Positions 9,926-19,606 of a stretch of DNA of 64,000 nt are shown piece after piece; position 1 is the stretch's first letter; each line of letters begins with the position of its first letter. Source of the stretch: Phytomonospora sp040655735 (GTDB lineage: Bacteria; Actinomycetota; Actinomycetes; Mycobacteriales; Micromonosporaceae); NCBI RefSeq assembly GCF_040655735.1, contig NZ_JBFAKK010000001.1, positions 806,001 to 870,000 of the forward strand, read 5' to 3'. The position numbers were made by a program, and so were the translations under genes. Below the pieces are notes generated by a model. That model had not been told where the DNA came from, ran no database searches, and saw nothing but the letters and a program-made list of their open reading frames with translations.

Positions 9926-10443
9926 CCCGCCGGAACTAAGATCCGGGCGCCGAGATGGCGCGCCCGGATCCGCTCATAAGCGTCGCGGGCGCGTTCGGGC
10001 TCGTCCAGGCTGACGACCAGGACCCGCCCGGACACCAGCGAGAACTCCACCGCCGGCCCGCAGCGCGCCAGGAGCGCCGTCCCGCGCGGGAGGATCCGCC
10101 GGCCCGCGCCGAACCACTCGAAGCGCCCGACGTCCACGACTCGCGTCTCATCGATCATCCGCAGCGGAAGGCGCACGACACCGGGCAGGAGTCCGTAGCG
10201 GACCCGCACGGAGTAGAGGTCCATCTCGATGCGGACCTTGCGCGGCACAGCCAGGCGAAGCAGGGCGAGGGCGCCCACCACGGCCAGCAGAAGCCGCAGC
10301 GGGACGGATCCGCTGAGCACCCCGGCAAGGAGGCACACCGCCGCGACGGCCAAGGGGACATAGGGCCGGACGCGCCCGGTGGTGACCTGGGACCAGGCCG
10401 CCTGGGCGCGTCCCACGCGGTATTTCGGAGGCTTTCGCGCCAT
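9466..10443 (-). CDS. Small membrane protein with PH-like domain; 3' end doubtful
   Basis: From ATG 10443 the protein has a basic N-terminus, two membrane helices (about residues 25–65: YVPLAVAAVCLLAGVL, LRLLLAVVGALALLRLAV), then a PH-like region (RIEMDLYSVRVRYGLL, LVSGRVLVVSLDEPERA). Credible coding ends near 9940 at DAYERIRARHLGARI. After that the frame runs on without a stop into the antisense of miaB down to 9466, giving a Pro/Ser-rich tail that looks non-coding. A perfect hairpin (9940–9970) followed by TTAG lies exactly at that point; reading the last codons in another frame meets TAG at once, so a frameshift or sequence error is likely. Its start overlaps the upstream phosphatase stop (TGATG). 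Confidence 0.6.
   Translation of the reverse strand: MARKPPKYRVGRAQAAWSQVTTGRVRPYVPLAVAAVCLLAGVLSGSVPLRLLLAVVGALALLRLAVPRKVRIEMDLYSVRVRYGLLPGVVRLPLRMIDETRVVDVGRFEWFGAGRRILPRGTALLARCGPAVEFSLVSGRVLVVSLDEPERARDAYERIRARHLGARILVPAGQCPPQPQPPSSSPVAPPTPSWMSGRGAPMPGMPRLTPGSFGVFPASHASPARVSWCSRSSPSATRWCGAAYVTTVRTTSPGLTCGSTKSPSSSTSMVASKCTRRPSRARPDMRPVASSLRPSPAATRISISWPSSFWFSSQAIALTSSTSRS
9940..9970. terminator. Hairpin between miaB and the convergent gene
   Basis: Eleven-base perfect arms (9940–9950, 9960–9970), 15 bases after the miaB stop. It also lies in the last plausible codons of the minus-strand gene. Confidence 0.65.
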
Positions 10444-11213
10444 CAGTCGAGCAGCGCGTCCTGGAGTTTGTCGACGTCGGCGAAGCCGATGATCCGGGCG
10501 TAGGACTCGACCGACCCGTACCTCGACCGCAGCTCCTCGAAGGTGCCCAGCATCGCCTCTTCGGGCGTGGACAGGCCCACGAAGGACTTGAGGCCCGCAC
10601 GCTCGGCCCACTCCTGGTAGCGCCGCTGCCCGAGGGCGGTGAGCGCGAAGTCGGCGGCGATGTCGGCCTCGGACACACCGAGCAGGGCCAGGGTGACGGC
10701 TACGACCACGCCGGTGCGGTCCTTCCCGGCGATGCAGTGCACGAGGGTCGGCGACTGGTTGGCGATCAGGTCGAGCGAGTCGCGGATCGCGTCGGCGCCC
10801 GACTCCAGGAAGCCGGTGTAGCGCTGCCGGAGGAACAGGGCCTTCTCCTCGTCGGTCTCCGGCTCCTGCTCGAACAGCTCCCAGCGAAGGTGGCGCAGTT
10901 CGAGGTGCCGGTAGTCGACGCCCTCGGCCTCGAAGCGGCCGTGCTCCTCGATCTCGTCGGGACGGCGCAGGTCGATGACCGTGCGCAGCCCGAGCTCGCC
11001 GATGAGTTCGAGGTCGGTACCGGTGGCGTGCTTGAGCATGTCGGAGCGGAACAGGACTCCCTCGCGCACGACACGCCCGTCGGCGGTGGTCAGTCCACCG
11101 AGGTCGCGCATGTTGTGCACGGCCTCCAGGATGACCCTGCGGGGCTCGTCTACGGCCCGAGGCCGGGGGTTCGCCCCGGCCTCGGTCACGTTCTCAGGGG
11201 TGCGGTCGGCCAT
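10443..11213 (-). CDS. Protein-tyrosine phosphatase (PtpB/SIW14-like)
   Basis: A 256-residue tyrosine/lipid phosphatase of the bacterial Y_phosphatase3 type. The P-loop HCIAGKDRTG (Cys nucleophile, Arg, with the Lys-Asp typical of dual Tyr/phosphoinositide phosphatases) is at about 153–162. Other marks are HNMRDLGGLTTADGRVV near the N-terminus, FRSDMLKHAT and TVIDLRRPDEIEEHG. The family dephosphorylates phosphotyrosine or phosphoinositides; the physiological substrate is not shown. Start ATG 11213 overlaps the stop of the DUF349 gene (TGATG), and its own stop overlaps the next start in the same way, so three genes are coupled. Confidence 0.88.
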   Translation of the reverse strand: MADRTPENVTEAGANPRPRAVDEPRRVILEAVHNMRDLGGLTTADGRVVREGVLFRSDMLKHATGTDLELIGELGLRTVIDLRRPDEIEEHGRFEAEGVDYRHLELRHLRWELFEQEPETDEEKALFLRQRYTGFLESGADAIRDSLDLIANQSPTLVHCIAGKDRTGVVVAVTLALLGVSEADIAADFALTALGQRRYQEWAERAGLKSFVGLSTPEEAMLGTFEELRSRYGSVESYARIIGFADVDKLQDALLD

Positions 11214-12433
11214 CAGGTCGACTTCTGCGCCAGTTCGAGGAACTGTCGCTTGCCGGCCAGGGACGCCTCGGCCTCCTTGATGCGCTTGCCGTCGCCGGCC
11301 TCGCGGGCCTTCTCCAGCTTGCGCTCGGCCTCCTCGACCTGCTGGCGCATCTGCGCCAGCAGCGGGTTGTCCTCGATCGAGGTGCGCCGCCAGGCGACGT
11401 CGACGGCGTCGCGGACCTTGTTCTCGACCGCGCGCAGCCGCTTCTGCAGCCCGGCGGTGTTCTCCCGCGGCACCCGGCCGACGTCGTGCCACTGACCCTG
11501 GATCTCGCGCAGTTTGATCTGCGCGGTCTTGGGGTCGGCCTCGACGTCGAGGGCCTCGGCCTCGGCGAGCAGCTCCCGCTTGCGGGTGAGGTTCTCCTTG
11601 AACTCGTTGTCACGAGCGGTGAAGACCTCGCTGCGGCGGTTGAAGAACACGTCCTGCGCGGCCCGGAAACGCTGCCAGAGCTTCTGCTCGACGTCCTTCC
11701 CGGCGCGGCCGGCGGCCTTCCAGTCGTCCATCAGCGCCTTGAGGGCCGCGGCGGTCTCGTTCCAGTCCTCGGAGCGGGCGAGCTGCTCAGCCTGCGCGAT
11801 CAGCTCCTCCTTGCGGGACTGGACCGTCTTGCGCTCGGAGTCGAGGGTCGCGAAGTGCGCGCCCCGGCGACGCGTGAACGCGTCTCGCGCGGCGGCGAAA
11901 CGGCGCCACAGCGCGGTGTCGGTCTTCCGCTCGACGCCGTGGATGGTCTTCCACTCGTCGACGATGGTCTTGAACCGGTCACCGGTGGCCTTCCACTGCG
12001 TGGACGACTCCGCGAGCTGCTCCGCCTCGGCGACCAGGGCCTCCTTGCGGGCGAGCGACTCGGCGCGAGCGCTGGCCTTAGCCTCGGCGGCCTCGTCGGC
12101 CTTGCTCCCGGCACGGGAGGCAAGCTCGTCGAGCCGCGTGGCGAGCCCGTCGAGGTCACCGACGACGTGCGCCTCATCGAGGCCCTCGCGGATCTTCTTG
12201 ATGGCCGAGACCGTGTGCTGCGGGTCCGCTGTGCCGGAATTGAGGCGCGCTGCGAGCAGGTCGACCTCGGTGACCAGATCGGCGAAGCGCCGCGCGAAGT
12301 GCGCAAGGCCCTCCTCTGGGGATCCAGCCTGCCATGACCCAACGACACGCTCTCCAGCACTGGTCTTCACGTACACAGTGCCGTCGGTGTCGACTCGACC
12401 GAACGCCGTCCAGTCGTGCCCGTCTGCGCTCAT
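11213..12433 (-). CDS. DUF349 repeat protein
   Basis: About 406 residues, strongly helical and charged, with at least three DUF349 repeats (for example WKATGDRFKTIVDEWKTI with ALWRRFAAARDAFTRRR, AALKALMDDWKAAGRAG with LWQRFRAAQDVFFNRRS, and IKLREIQGQWHDVGRVP). The C-terminus is a coiled coil (QMRQQVEEAERKLEKARE). The molecular function of DUF349 proteins is not established. ATG 12433 is preferred over ATG 12442 because AGAGGA lies at better spacing. First gene of a three-gene operon with the phosphatase and the PH-like membrane protein, transcribed divergently from miaA. Confidence 0.85.
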   Translation of the reverse strand: MSADGHDWTAFGRVDTDGTVYVKTSAGERVVGSWQAGSPEEGLAHFARRFADLVTEVDLLAARLNSGTADPQHTVSAIKKIREGLDEAHVVGDLDGLATRLDELASRAGSKADEAAEAKASARAESLARKEALVAEAEQLAESSTQWKATGDRFKTIVDEWKTIHGVERKTDTALWRRFAAARDAFTRRRGAHFATLDSERKTVQSRKEELIAQAEQLARSEDWNETAAALKALMDDWKAAGRAGKDVEQKLWQRFRAAQDVFFNRRSEVFTARDNEFKENLTRKRELLAEAEALDVEADPKTAQIKLREIQGQWHDVGRVPRENTAGLQKRLRAVENKVRDAVDVAWRRTSIEDNPLLAQMRQQVEEAERKLEKAREAGDGKRIKEAEASLAGKRQFLELAQKST

Positions 12434-12604
12434 CACGCTCATTCCTCTACCAACTCTGACTTGTCCTCGCTGCGACCCTACGGTGATTCCGTACGGTCCG
12501 CCACTGCCGATGATTGAGTTCCCTCGCATTGTCACAGGTACCGCCCCGGCCTTGACGAGCACCCGAAGCCGAACCGTGACCGTATTGCATCGCGCGCGGG
12601 TGGT

Positions 12605-12610
12605 TACGGT
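12605..12610 (+). promoter_or_regulatory. -10 hexamer of miaA (leaderless)
   Basis: TACGGT five bases before GTG 12616. TTGCAT at 12585 is a weak -35 candidate with short spacing. Confidence 0.5.
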
Positions 12611-12615
12611 GAGGT

Positions 12616-13566
12616 GTGCATGCAGACGACAAGCCGCCCGGACCCGTCATCGCGATCGTCGGCCCCACCGCCGCGGGCAAGTCGGCGTTGTCGCTGGCGG
12701 TGGCGCGCACGGGGGGCGCCGGAGCGGGCGGCGAGATCGTCAACGCCGACTCGATGCAGCTGTACCGGGGCATGGACATCGGCACCGCGAAACTCACCGT
12801 CGCCGAGCGTGACGGCATCCCGCATCACATGCTCGACACCTGGGAAGTCACCCAGACGGCCGATGTGGCGTCATACCAACAGGCGACGCGTTCTGCCGTA
12901 GTCGGCATACTTTCGCGCGGCCACATGCCCGTCCTCGTGGGCGGCTCAGGACTCTACGTCGATGCCGTGCTCGACGAGTTCGAGTTCCCCGGCACCGACC
13001 CTGAACTGCGCGCACGCCTCGAAGCCGAGCTCGCCGAGCACGGTCCGGCGGCCCTCCACGAGCGCCTTGGCGCCCGCGACCCGGGTGCGGCGGCGTCGAT
13101 CCTGCCCAGCAACGGGCGCCGCATCGTGCGCGCCCTGGAGGTCGTGGAACTCACCGGCGGCTTCCGCGCCGCTCTTCCCGAGCCCGTCGCGCACTTCTCG
13201 AGCCTGCGCATCGGCGTCGACCGCGACACCGCCGAACTCGACGCCCGCATCGCCGAACGCGTCGAGCAGATGTGGGCCGCCGGACTCGTCGACGAGGTGC
13301 GCGGTCTGCTGAAAGAAGGGCTCGCCGACGGGCTGACCGCCTCCCGCGCGATCGGCTACCGCCAGATTCTGCGCCTCCTCGACGGCGAGATCACCGAGGC
13401 CGAGGCACGCGACGACACCGTCCGCGCCACCCGCCGCTTCGTGCGCCGCCAGCGGTCCTGGTTCCGCCGCGACAAGCGCGTCGTGTGGCTCGATGCCGCC
13501 CGGCCCGACCTCGCCGAGGCTGCGGCGGGCATCATTGACCAGTGGGAACAGGAACGCGCCCGTTGA
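12616..13566 (+). CDS. miaA: tRNA dimethylallyltransferase MiaA
   Basis: Transfers the dimethylallyl group from DMAPP to A37 of tRNAs reading UNN codons, giving i6A, the substrate of MiaB. 316 residues, with the P-loop AIVGPTAAGKSAL (about 13–25), the NADSMQLYRGMDIGTAK and PHHMLDTWEV motifs, the GGSGLYVDAVLDEF segment and the C-terminal ASRAIGYRQIL and FVRRQRSWFRRDKRVVWLD motifs. All expected catalytic parts are present and the length is normal. GTG 12616 lies five bases after a -10-like TACGGT. The gene overlaps dapF. Confidence 0.97.
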   Translation: MHADDKPPGPVIAIVGPTAAGKSALSLAVARTGGAGAGGEIVNADSMQLYRGMDIGTAKLTVAERDGIPHHMLDTWEVTQTADVASYQQATRSAVVGILSRGHMPVLVGGSGLYVDAVLDEFEFPGTDPELRARLEAELAEHGPAALHERLGARDPGAAASILPSNGRRIVRALEVVELTGGFRAALPEPVAHFSSLRIGVDRDTAELDARIAERVEQMWAAGLVDEVRGLLKEGLADGLTASRAIGYRQILRLLDGEITEAEARDDTVRATRRFVRRQRSWFRRDKRVVWLDAARPDLAEAAAGIIDQWEQERAR

Positions 13567-14378
13567 TCGGCGCCGAGGGGATCTTCTTCGCCAAAGGCCA
13601 CGGGACGGGGAACGACTTCGTCGTCATCCCCGATCTCGACGCCTCCATCGAGCTCACCGCACCGCAGGTCGCCGCGATCTGCGACCGGCGGCGGGGCGTC
13701 GGTGGCGACGGCATCATGCGGGTGGTGCACGCAGCCAAGCATCCCGACGCCCAGGAGCAGTCCGGCGAGGCCGAATGGTTCATGGACTACCGCAACGCCG
13801 ACGGCAGCATCGCCGAGATGTGCGGCAACGGCGTCCGGGTCTTCGCCCGCTACCTGCTCGAATCAGGCCTCTCGTCGGGTTCGGCGGTTCCCGTGGCGAC
13901 CCGCGCGGGTCTGCGCACGATCGAGGTGGTCGGCGACGACCTCGAAGCCGACATGTCCTCGGCCCGGTTCCTCGGCACCGAGCGCGTCACCCTCGCCGGA
14001 ACCGAGTACGAGGGCACGCACGTCAGCATGGGCAACCCCCACCTCGTCGTCCGTGTCACCGACGACGAGCTCGACGCGCTCGACCTGACCGGTGACCCGG
14101 CCGTCGACCCGGCGGTCTTCCCGAACAAGGCCAACATCGAGTTCATCAGCCCCACCGCGACGGGCGTGCGCATGCGCGTCCACGAACGCGGGGTAGGGGA
14201 GACGCTCTCCTGCGGGACCGGCGCATGCGCGGCCGGCGCCGTCGGACTCGACGCGGGCACCGGAGTGGCCACCGTCGACGTTCCCGGCGGCCGCCTGACC
14301 GTGACGGTGGACGACGACACCCTCCGCCTGCGCGGCCCGGCCGTCATGGTCGCCGAAGGCCGCTTCCGCCTCCTCTGA
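13563..14378 (+). CDS. dapF: Diaminopimelate epimerase DapF
   Basis: Interconverts LL- and meso-diaminopimelate for lysine and peptidoglycan synthesis. About 271 residues in two pseudo-symmetric halves, each carrying a catalytic cysteine: MCGNGVRVFARY and LSCGTGACAAG. Substrate-binding motifs GHGTGNDFVVIPD, RRRGVGGDGIM and VSMGNPHLVV are clear. TTG 13563 (TTGA overlap with the miaA stop, AGGA nine bases upstream) is chosen; GTG 13542 in the same frame is an alternative but lacks a ribosome site. Ends just before a perfect palindromic terminator. Confidence 0.95.
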   Translation: MIGAEGIFFAKGHGTGNDFVVIPDLDASIELTAPQVAAICDRRRGVGGDGIMRVVHAAKHPDAQEQSGEAEWFMDYRNADGSIAEMCGNGVRVFARYLLESGLSSGSAVPVATRAGLRTIEVVGDDLEADMSSARFLGTERVTLAGTEYEGTHVSMGNPHLVVRVTDDELDALDLTGDPAVDPAVFPNKANIEFISPTATGVRMRVHERGVGETLSCGTGACAAGAVGLDAGTGVATVDVPGGRLTVTVDDDTLRLRGPAVMVAEGRFRLL

Positions 14379-14393
14379 ACGACGCCCGGACCA

Positions 14394-14429
14394 CGAACGC
14401 CCCCTGGACCGCGGTCCAGGGGGCGTTCG
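14394..14429. terminator. Perfect 36-base palindrome between dapF and malic enzyme
   Basis: Two 18-base arms with no spacer, between convergent genes, so it can work in both directions. No T-run. Confidence 0.85.
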
Positions 14430-14443
14430 CCAGGTATCGAGGC

Positions 14444-15862
<1,419 letters not shown>

Positions 15863-16143
15863 GACGCTCCTCTTCGAGACGGCTGGGTGGATGCAACCTT
15901 CACCATTCTTACTCGCGACCCACCACGCCCCGCGCGCACGGGCCGCGCAGGGTGCCCGCCGTCGCTCCCGTACAAGCCCGCCCGAACCCCCCGAGCGGCC
16001 ACAAGCCGAGGGCGCCACCGCACAGCCCCGCGCCCTCCCGAGGGAATGCGACAACTCTGCACACCGTTACCCACTCCGGCACCACGCCCAGCCGGGCACA
16101 AACCCGGGTGCACTCTCCGCACATCCATGCGACGATTTAGGCA

Positions 16144-17571
16144 ATGACTGAGACGAACATGAACCCAGAATTCGACGATCTGTTCACCAATGACGACGGC
16201 GAGCTCGAACTCGCCGAGCGCAACGCCCTGCGCCGCGTGGCGGGTCTGTCCACCGAGCTCACCGAGATCACCGAGGTCGAGTACCGGCAGCTTCGGCTGG
16301 AGCGGGTCGTGCTCGTCGGTGTCTGGACCGAGGGATCCCTCGAAGAAGCCGAGAACTCCCTCACCGAACTCGCCGCGCTCGCCGAGACGGCCGGCTCGCA
16401 GGTCCTCGACGGCCTCGTGCAGCGCCGCTCGCGACCCGACCCCTCCACCTACATCGGCCGGGGCAAGGTCGGCGAACTCCGCGACGTCGTGGTCACCTCC
16501 GGCGCCGACACGGTGATCGCCGACGGCGAGCTCTCCCCGAGCCAGCTGCGCAGCCTTGAGCAGGAGGTCAAGGTGAAGGTCATCGACCGCACCGCCTTGA
16601 TCCTCGACATCTTCGCCCAGCACGCCAAGAGCCGCGAGGGCAAGGCTCAGGTCGAGCTCGCGCAGCTCGAATACCTCGTGCCCCGCCTTCGCGGTTGGGG
16701 TGAGGCGCTGTCCCGCCAGGCCGGCGGTCGCGCCGGCGGCCAGGGCGGCGGCGTCGGCCTGCGCGGCCCGGGTGAGACCAAGCTCGAGACCGACCGGCGG
16801 CGCATCCGCACCAAGATCGCCCGGCTGCGCCGGGAGATCGCGCAGATGCGCACCGCCCGCGACACCAAACGCCACAACCGGCACCGCCACCTCGTCCCCA
16901 GCGTCGCCATCGCCGGGTACACCAACGCCGGCAAGTCGAGCCTCCTCAACCGCCTCACCGGCGCCGGGGTGCTCGTCGAGGACGCGCTGTTCGCCACGCT
17001 GGACCCGACCACCCGCCGGGCCCAGACCTCCGACGGACGGCACTACACCCTCAGCGACACCGTCGGCTTCGTCCGGCACCTGCCCCACCAGCTCGTCGAG
17101 GCCTTCCGCTCGACGCTCGAAGAGGTCACCGAGTCCGACCTCATCGTGCACGTCATCGACGGATCCAACCCCGACCCGCAGGGACAGGTCCGCGCGGTCC
17201 GCGAGGTGCTCGGCGAGATCGGCGCCGACGAGCTGCCCGAGCTGCTCGTGGTCAACAAGGCCGACGCCATCGACGCCGACACCGTGCTGGAACTGCGCGC
17301 CGAATGGCCCGACGCGGTCTTCGTGTCCGCTCACAGCGGCTCCGGCATCGACAAGCTCCGGCTCGTCATCGAGCAGGCGCTTCCGCAGCCGGCCGTCGAG
17401 ATGAAGGTCTGCGTGCCCTACATCCGCGGAGACCTCGTCTCCCGGATCCGCCAGCGGGGCGAAGTGCTCAGTACCGAGCACCGCGGCGACGGCACCGTCC
17501 TGCACACCCGGGTCGACGAGGCGCTCGCCGCCGAACTGCGGCCCTTCGAACTGGCCGCTGAGACGGCCTGA
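16144..17571 (+). CDS. hflX: Ribosome-associated GTPase HflX
   Basis: HflX binds the large ribosomal subunit and rescues stalled or hibernating ribosomes. 475 residues: an N-terminal HflX domain (about 40–200, with STYIGRGKVGELRDVV and LSPSQLRSLEQEVKVKVIDRT), the Gly-rich QAGGRAGGQGGGVGLRGPGE linker, a charged coiled coil, and a GTPase domain with G1 GYTNAGKS (258–265), DTVGFVRHLPHQLVEAF and VVNKAD. ATG 16144 is a clear start; no strong Shine–Dalgarno sequence is visible. A long perfect hairpin follows the stop. Confidence 0.96.
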   Translation: MTETNMNPEFDDLFTNDDGELELAERNALRRVAGLSTELTEITEVEYRQLRLERVVLVGVWTEGSLEEAENSLTELAALAETAGSQVLDGLVQRRSRPDPSTYIGRGKVGELRDVVVTSGADTVIADGELSPSQLRSLEQEVKVKVIDRTALILDIFAQHAKSREGKAQVELAQLEYLVPRLRGWGEALSRQAGGRAGGQGGGVGLRGPGETKLETDRRRIRTKIARLRREIAQMRTARDTKRHNRHRHLVPSVAIAGYTNAGKSSLLNRLTGAGVLVEDALFATLDPTTRRAQTSDGRHYTLSDTVGFVRHLPHQLVEAFRSTLEEVTESDLIVHVIDGSNPDPQGQVRAVREVLGEIGADELPELLVVNKADAIDADTVLELRAEWPDAVFVSAHSGSGIDKLRLVIEQALPQPAVEMKVCVPYIRGDLVSRIRQRGEVLSTEHRGDGTVLHTRVDEALAAELRPFELAAETA

Positions 17572-17580
17572 CGCGAGAGA

Positions 17581-17618
17581 CCGGGGCCGGTGCCGTGGGA
17601 ACACGGCACCGGCCCCGG
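17581..17618 (+). terminator. Hairpin after hflX
   Basis: Seventeen-base perfect arms around GGAA, ten bases after the hflX stop. Confidence 0.85.
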
Positions 17619-17678
17619 CGTGTCCGAGTGTGGTGACCGAACGTCGTTTTACGCGGGGACGCGGTCATCGTCCGTTTC

Positions 17679-17707
17679 TGGACACATACCCGTTACAGAA
17701 CTATGAT
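17679..17707 (+). promoter_or_regulatory. Promoter of the secreted-protein gene
   Basis: TGGACA (17679–17684), 17-base spacer, TATGAT (17702–17707): close to the housekeeping sigma consensus. Predicted transcription start near 17714. Confidence 0.7.
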
Positions 17708-17751
17708 CCGGCCAGCGCGTTGAATGTGAATGGCTCTGGCACACTGTCCCG

Positions 17752-19377
17752 GTGCGTCGACTGAAGCTGCGAACTGGTGGGATGGCGCTGCGCGCCGTGG
17801 CGGTAGGTGCGCTGGTCTGCGGGCTGGTGGGGACGACGGCGCCGACGGCGTCGGGCGATCCCTCCGACCCTCCGGCCGAGCCGGTCAAGGGCGAGGAGCT
17901 GTGCTCGATATCCGATCAGAGTCTCCTTGAGCTGTCCGGCCTGGTCGCCGACGGCGAGTCCTTCTGGGCCATCCCCGACGGGTCGCTCGAACAGGCGCAG
18001 CTCGACATCTACAAGATCGGCGCGGACTGCCAGATCACCGAGACTCTGACGTCCTTCACCAAGGGCACCGGCGTCCCCTCCGACGCCCGCGACCCCGAGG
18101 ACCTGGCGATCGACGAGAAGGGCCGCCTGTGGGTCGCCGACTTCGGCGACAACGACATGGCGCGCGAGACGATCGCCTTGTGGCGCGTCGACCCCGAGAA
18201 CCCGCAGGACTCCGAGCTCTACCGGATGGCCTATCCCGACGGTCCGCACGACGGTGAGACTCTCCTTCTCCAGCCGGACGGCACTCCCGTGGTGGTCACC
18301 AAGGACGCCAAGACGGCCCTGGTGTTCAAGCCGGCCGGGAAGCTCGAACACGAGCAGACCACCGACCTGGAGGCCGTCGGTCAGTTCACGTTCGAACCGA
18401 CCGGCACCAACGGCGGTCCCGTCGGCCCGCCGAGCCAGCTCGTCGCCACCGGTGGCGCGGTCTCCGCCGACGGCACGAAGGCCGTGATCCGCTCCTACAC
18501 CGACGCCTACGAGTGGGACGTGCCCGACGGCGACGTCGCCAAGGCCATCACGGGTGGGACGCCCCCTCGCCGCACCCCGCTGCCCGACGAGCCGCAGGGC
18601 GAGGCGATCACCTACGGCGACGACGGCAAGTTCGTCACCGGCACCGAGGCCGCCGGCGACGAGGGAGCGGTCCTGTACAGCTACGCGCCGGTCGTTCCGG
18701 CCGCCCCGGAGAAGACCGCCGACGACGCCGCCGACGAGGGCGGCCTGTTCAGCGACCTCACCCTCGACCAGGTGATCCTGCTGGCCGGCGGCAGCGTCGG
18801 CGCGCTCGGCCTGATCCTCGCCGGTGTCGGCGTGTTCGTGATCGTGAAGGCCCGCAAACGGCGTCGCCTCGAAGGCGACGGGGACGCCGAGAAGTCCGAG
18901 AGCGACGGCCCCGACGACGATGACGACCCGCGCTCCCGGTACGCGGCGGCTCCGGGCCAGGCGGGATACGACCGTCGCGAGGATGTCTACGATCCCCGCG
19001 AGCGTGACCGCTATGACGAAGGCCGCGGCTACGACGACCGCGCCCCCCGTGATGATCCGTACGGCCGCCGCGAAGCCTCCTACGACCGCGGCTACGAGCC
19101 CGGCGGCGGGCGAGGCTACGACGACCAGGCCTTCCGGCCCGACTACCGCGACGAGCCCCCTCGCGACGAGCGTTACGCCCCGCCACCTTCGCGGGGCGGC
19201 TACCGCGACGAGCCCCGACAGCAGCGCTACGACGGTGGGCCGGCGCCTCGCCCGGACCGGGCGGGCGGCTCCGTCTACGGCGGAGGCTCCCAGCGCCGCG
19301 ACGACTACGGTCGCGAAGAGAACCACGACCCGCGTCCCGACTTCGGAATACGCGGCGACGAGCCCCGCGGGTACTAG
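17752..19377 (+). CDS. Secreted, membrane-anchored protein with disordered tail
   Basis: 541 residues, no family recognised with confidence. An N-terminal signal peptide (basic MRRLKLRTGG, hydrophobic AVAVGALVCGLVG, cleavage likely after APTASG) leads to an extracellular domain of about 290 residues with repeated propeller-like strands (LSGLVADGESFWAIPDGS, DLAIDEKGRLWVADFGD, GGAVSADGTKAVIRSY). One membrane helix (about 346–371, VILLAGGSVGALGLILAGVG) is followed by a long cytoplasmic tail rich in Arg, Tyr, Asp, Gly and Pro that looks disordered. The stop codon sits exactly at the edge of an inverted-repeat element, so the tail may have been shortened or extended by its insertion. The GTG start has no clear ribosome site. 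Confidence 0.75.
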   Translation: MRRLKLRTGGMALRAVAVGALVCGLVGTTAPTASGDPSDPPAEPVKGEELCSISDQSLLELSGLVADGESFWAIPDGSLEQAQLDIYKIGADCQITETLTSFTKGTGVPSDARDPEDLAIDEKGRLWVADFGDNDMARETIALWRVDPENPQDSELYRMAYPDGPHDGETLLLQPDGTPVVVTKDAKTALVFKPAGKLEHEQTTDLEAVGQFTFEPTGTNGGPVGPPSQLVATGGAVSADGTKAVIRSYTDAYEWDVPDGDVAKAITGGTPPRRTPLPDEPQGEAITYGDDGKFVTGTEAAGDEGAVLYSYAPVVPAAPEKTADDAADEGGLFSDLTLDQVILLAGGSVGALGLILAGVGVFVIVKARKRRRLEGDGDAEKSESDGPDDDDDPRSRYAAAPGQAGYDRREDVYDPRERDRYDEGRGYDDRAPRDDPYGRREASYDRGYEPGGGRGYDDQAFRPDYRDEPPRDERYAPPPSRGGYRDEPRQQRYDGGPAPRPDRAGGSVYGGGSQRRDDYGREENHDPRPDFGIRGDEPRGY

Positions 19378-19538
19378 GGCTTGTCCGGTGGATCACTGCG
19401 GGGCTGCGACGGGCTCGTTCTCCTTCTGGCGGCGCCGTTTCACGGCCCGAGTACAACACCGGTACCAGGGCCGCAAAACGTCTGGCGAGAAGAAGAACGA
19501 GCTCCGCCTCGCACCCGCAAGACCCACCGGACAAGCCC
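19377..19538. mobile_element. MITE-like imperfect inverted repeat
   Basis: A 162-base element with perfect 15-base ends (GGGCTTGTCCGGTGG and its complement at 19524–19538). The homology continues inward as an imperfect inverted repeat over nearly the whole length, meeting near 19460. There is no room for a transposase. It starts at the last base of the preceding stop codon. It looks like a non-autonomous derivative of an insertion sequence; no second copy was noticed in the window. Confidence 0.65.
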
Positions 19539-19548
19539 AGAACACCCA

Positions 19549-19590
19549 CGAAAAGCCCTGGTGAGCCGATCGGCTCACCAGGGCTTTTCG
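19549..19590. terminator. Perfect 42-base palindrome between convergent genes
   Basis: Self-complementary over all 42 bases; arms begin CGAAAAGC and end GCTTTTCG, so a T-run follows the stem on either strand. Serves lexA and the gene on the other side. Confidence 0.85.
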
Positions 19591-19606
19591 TACAGGTTCA
19601 GGGCCG

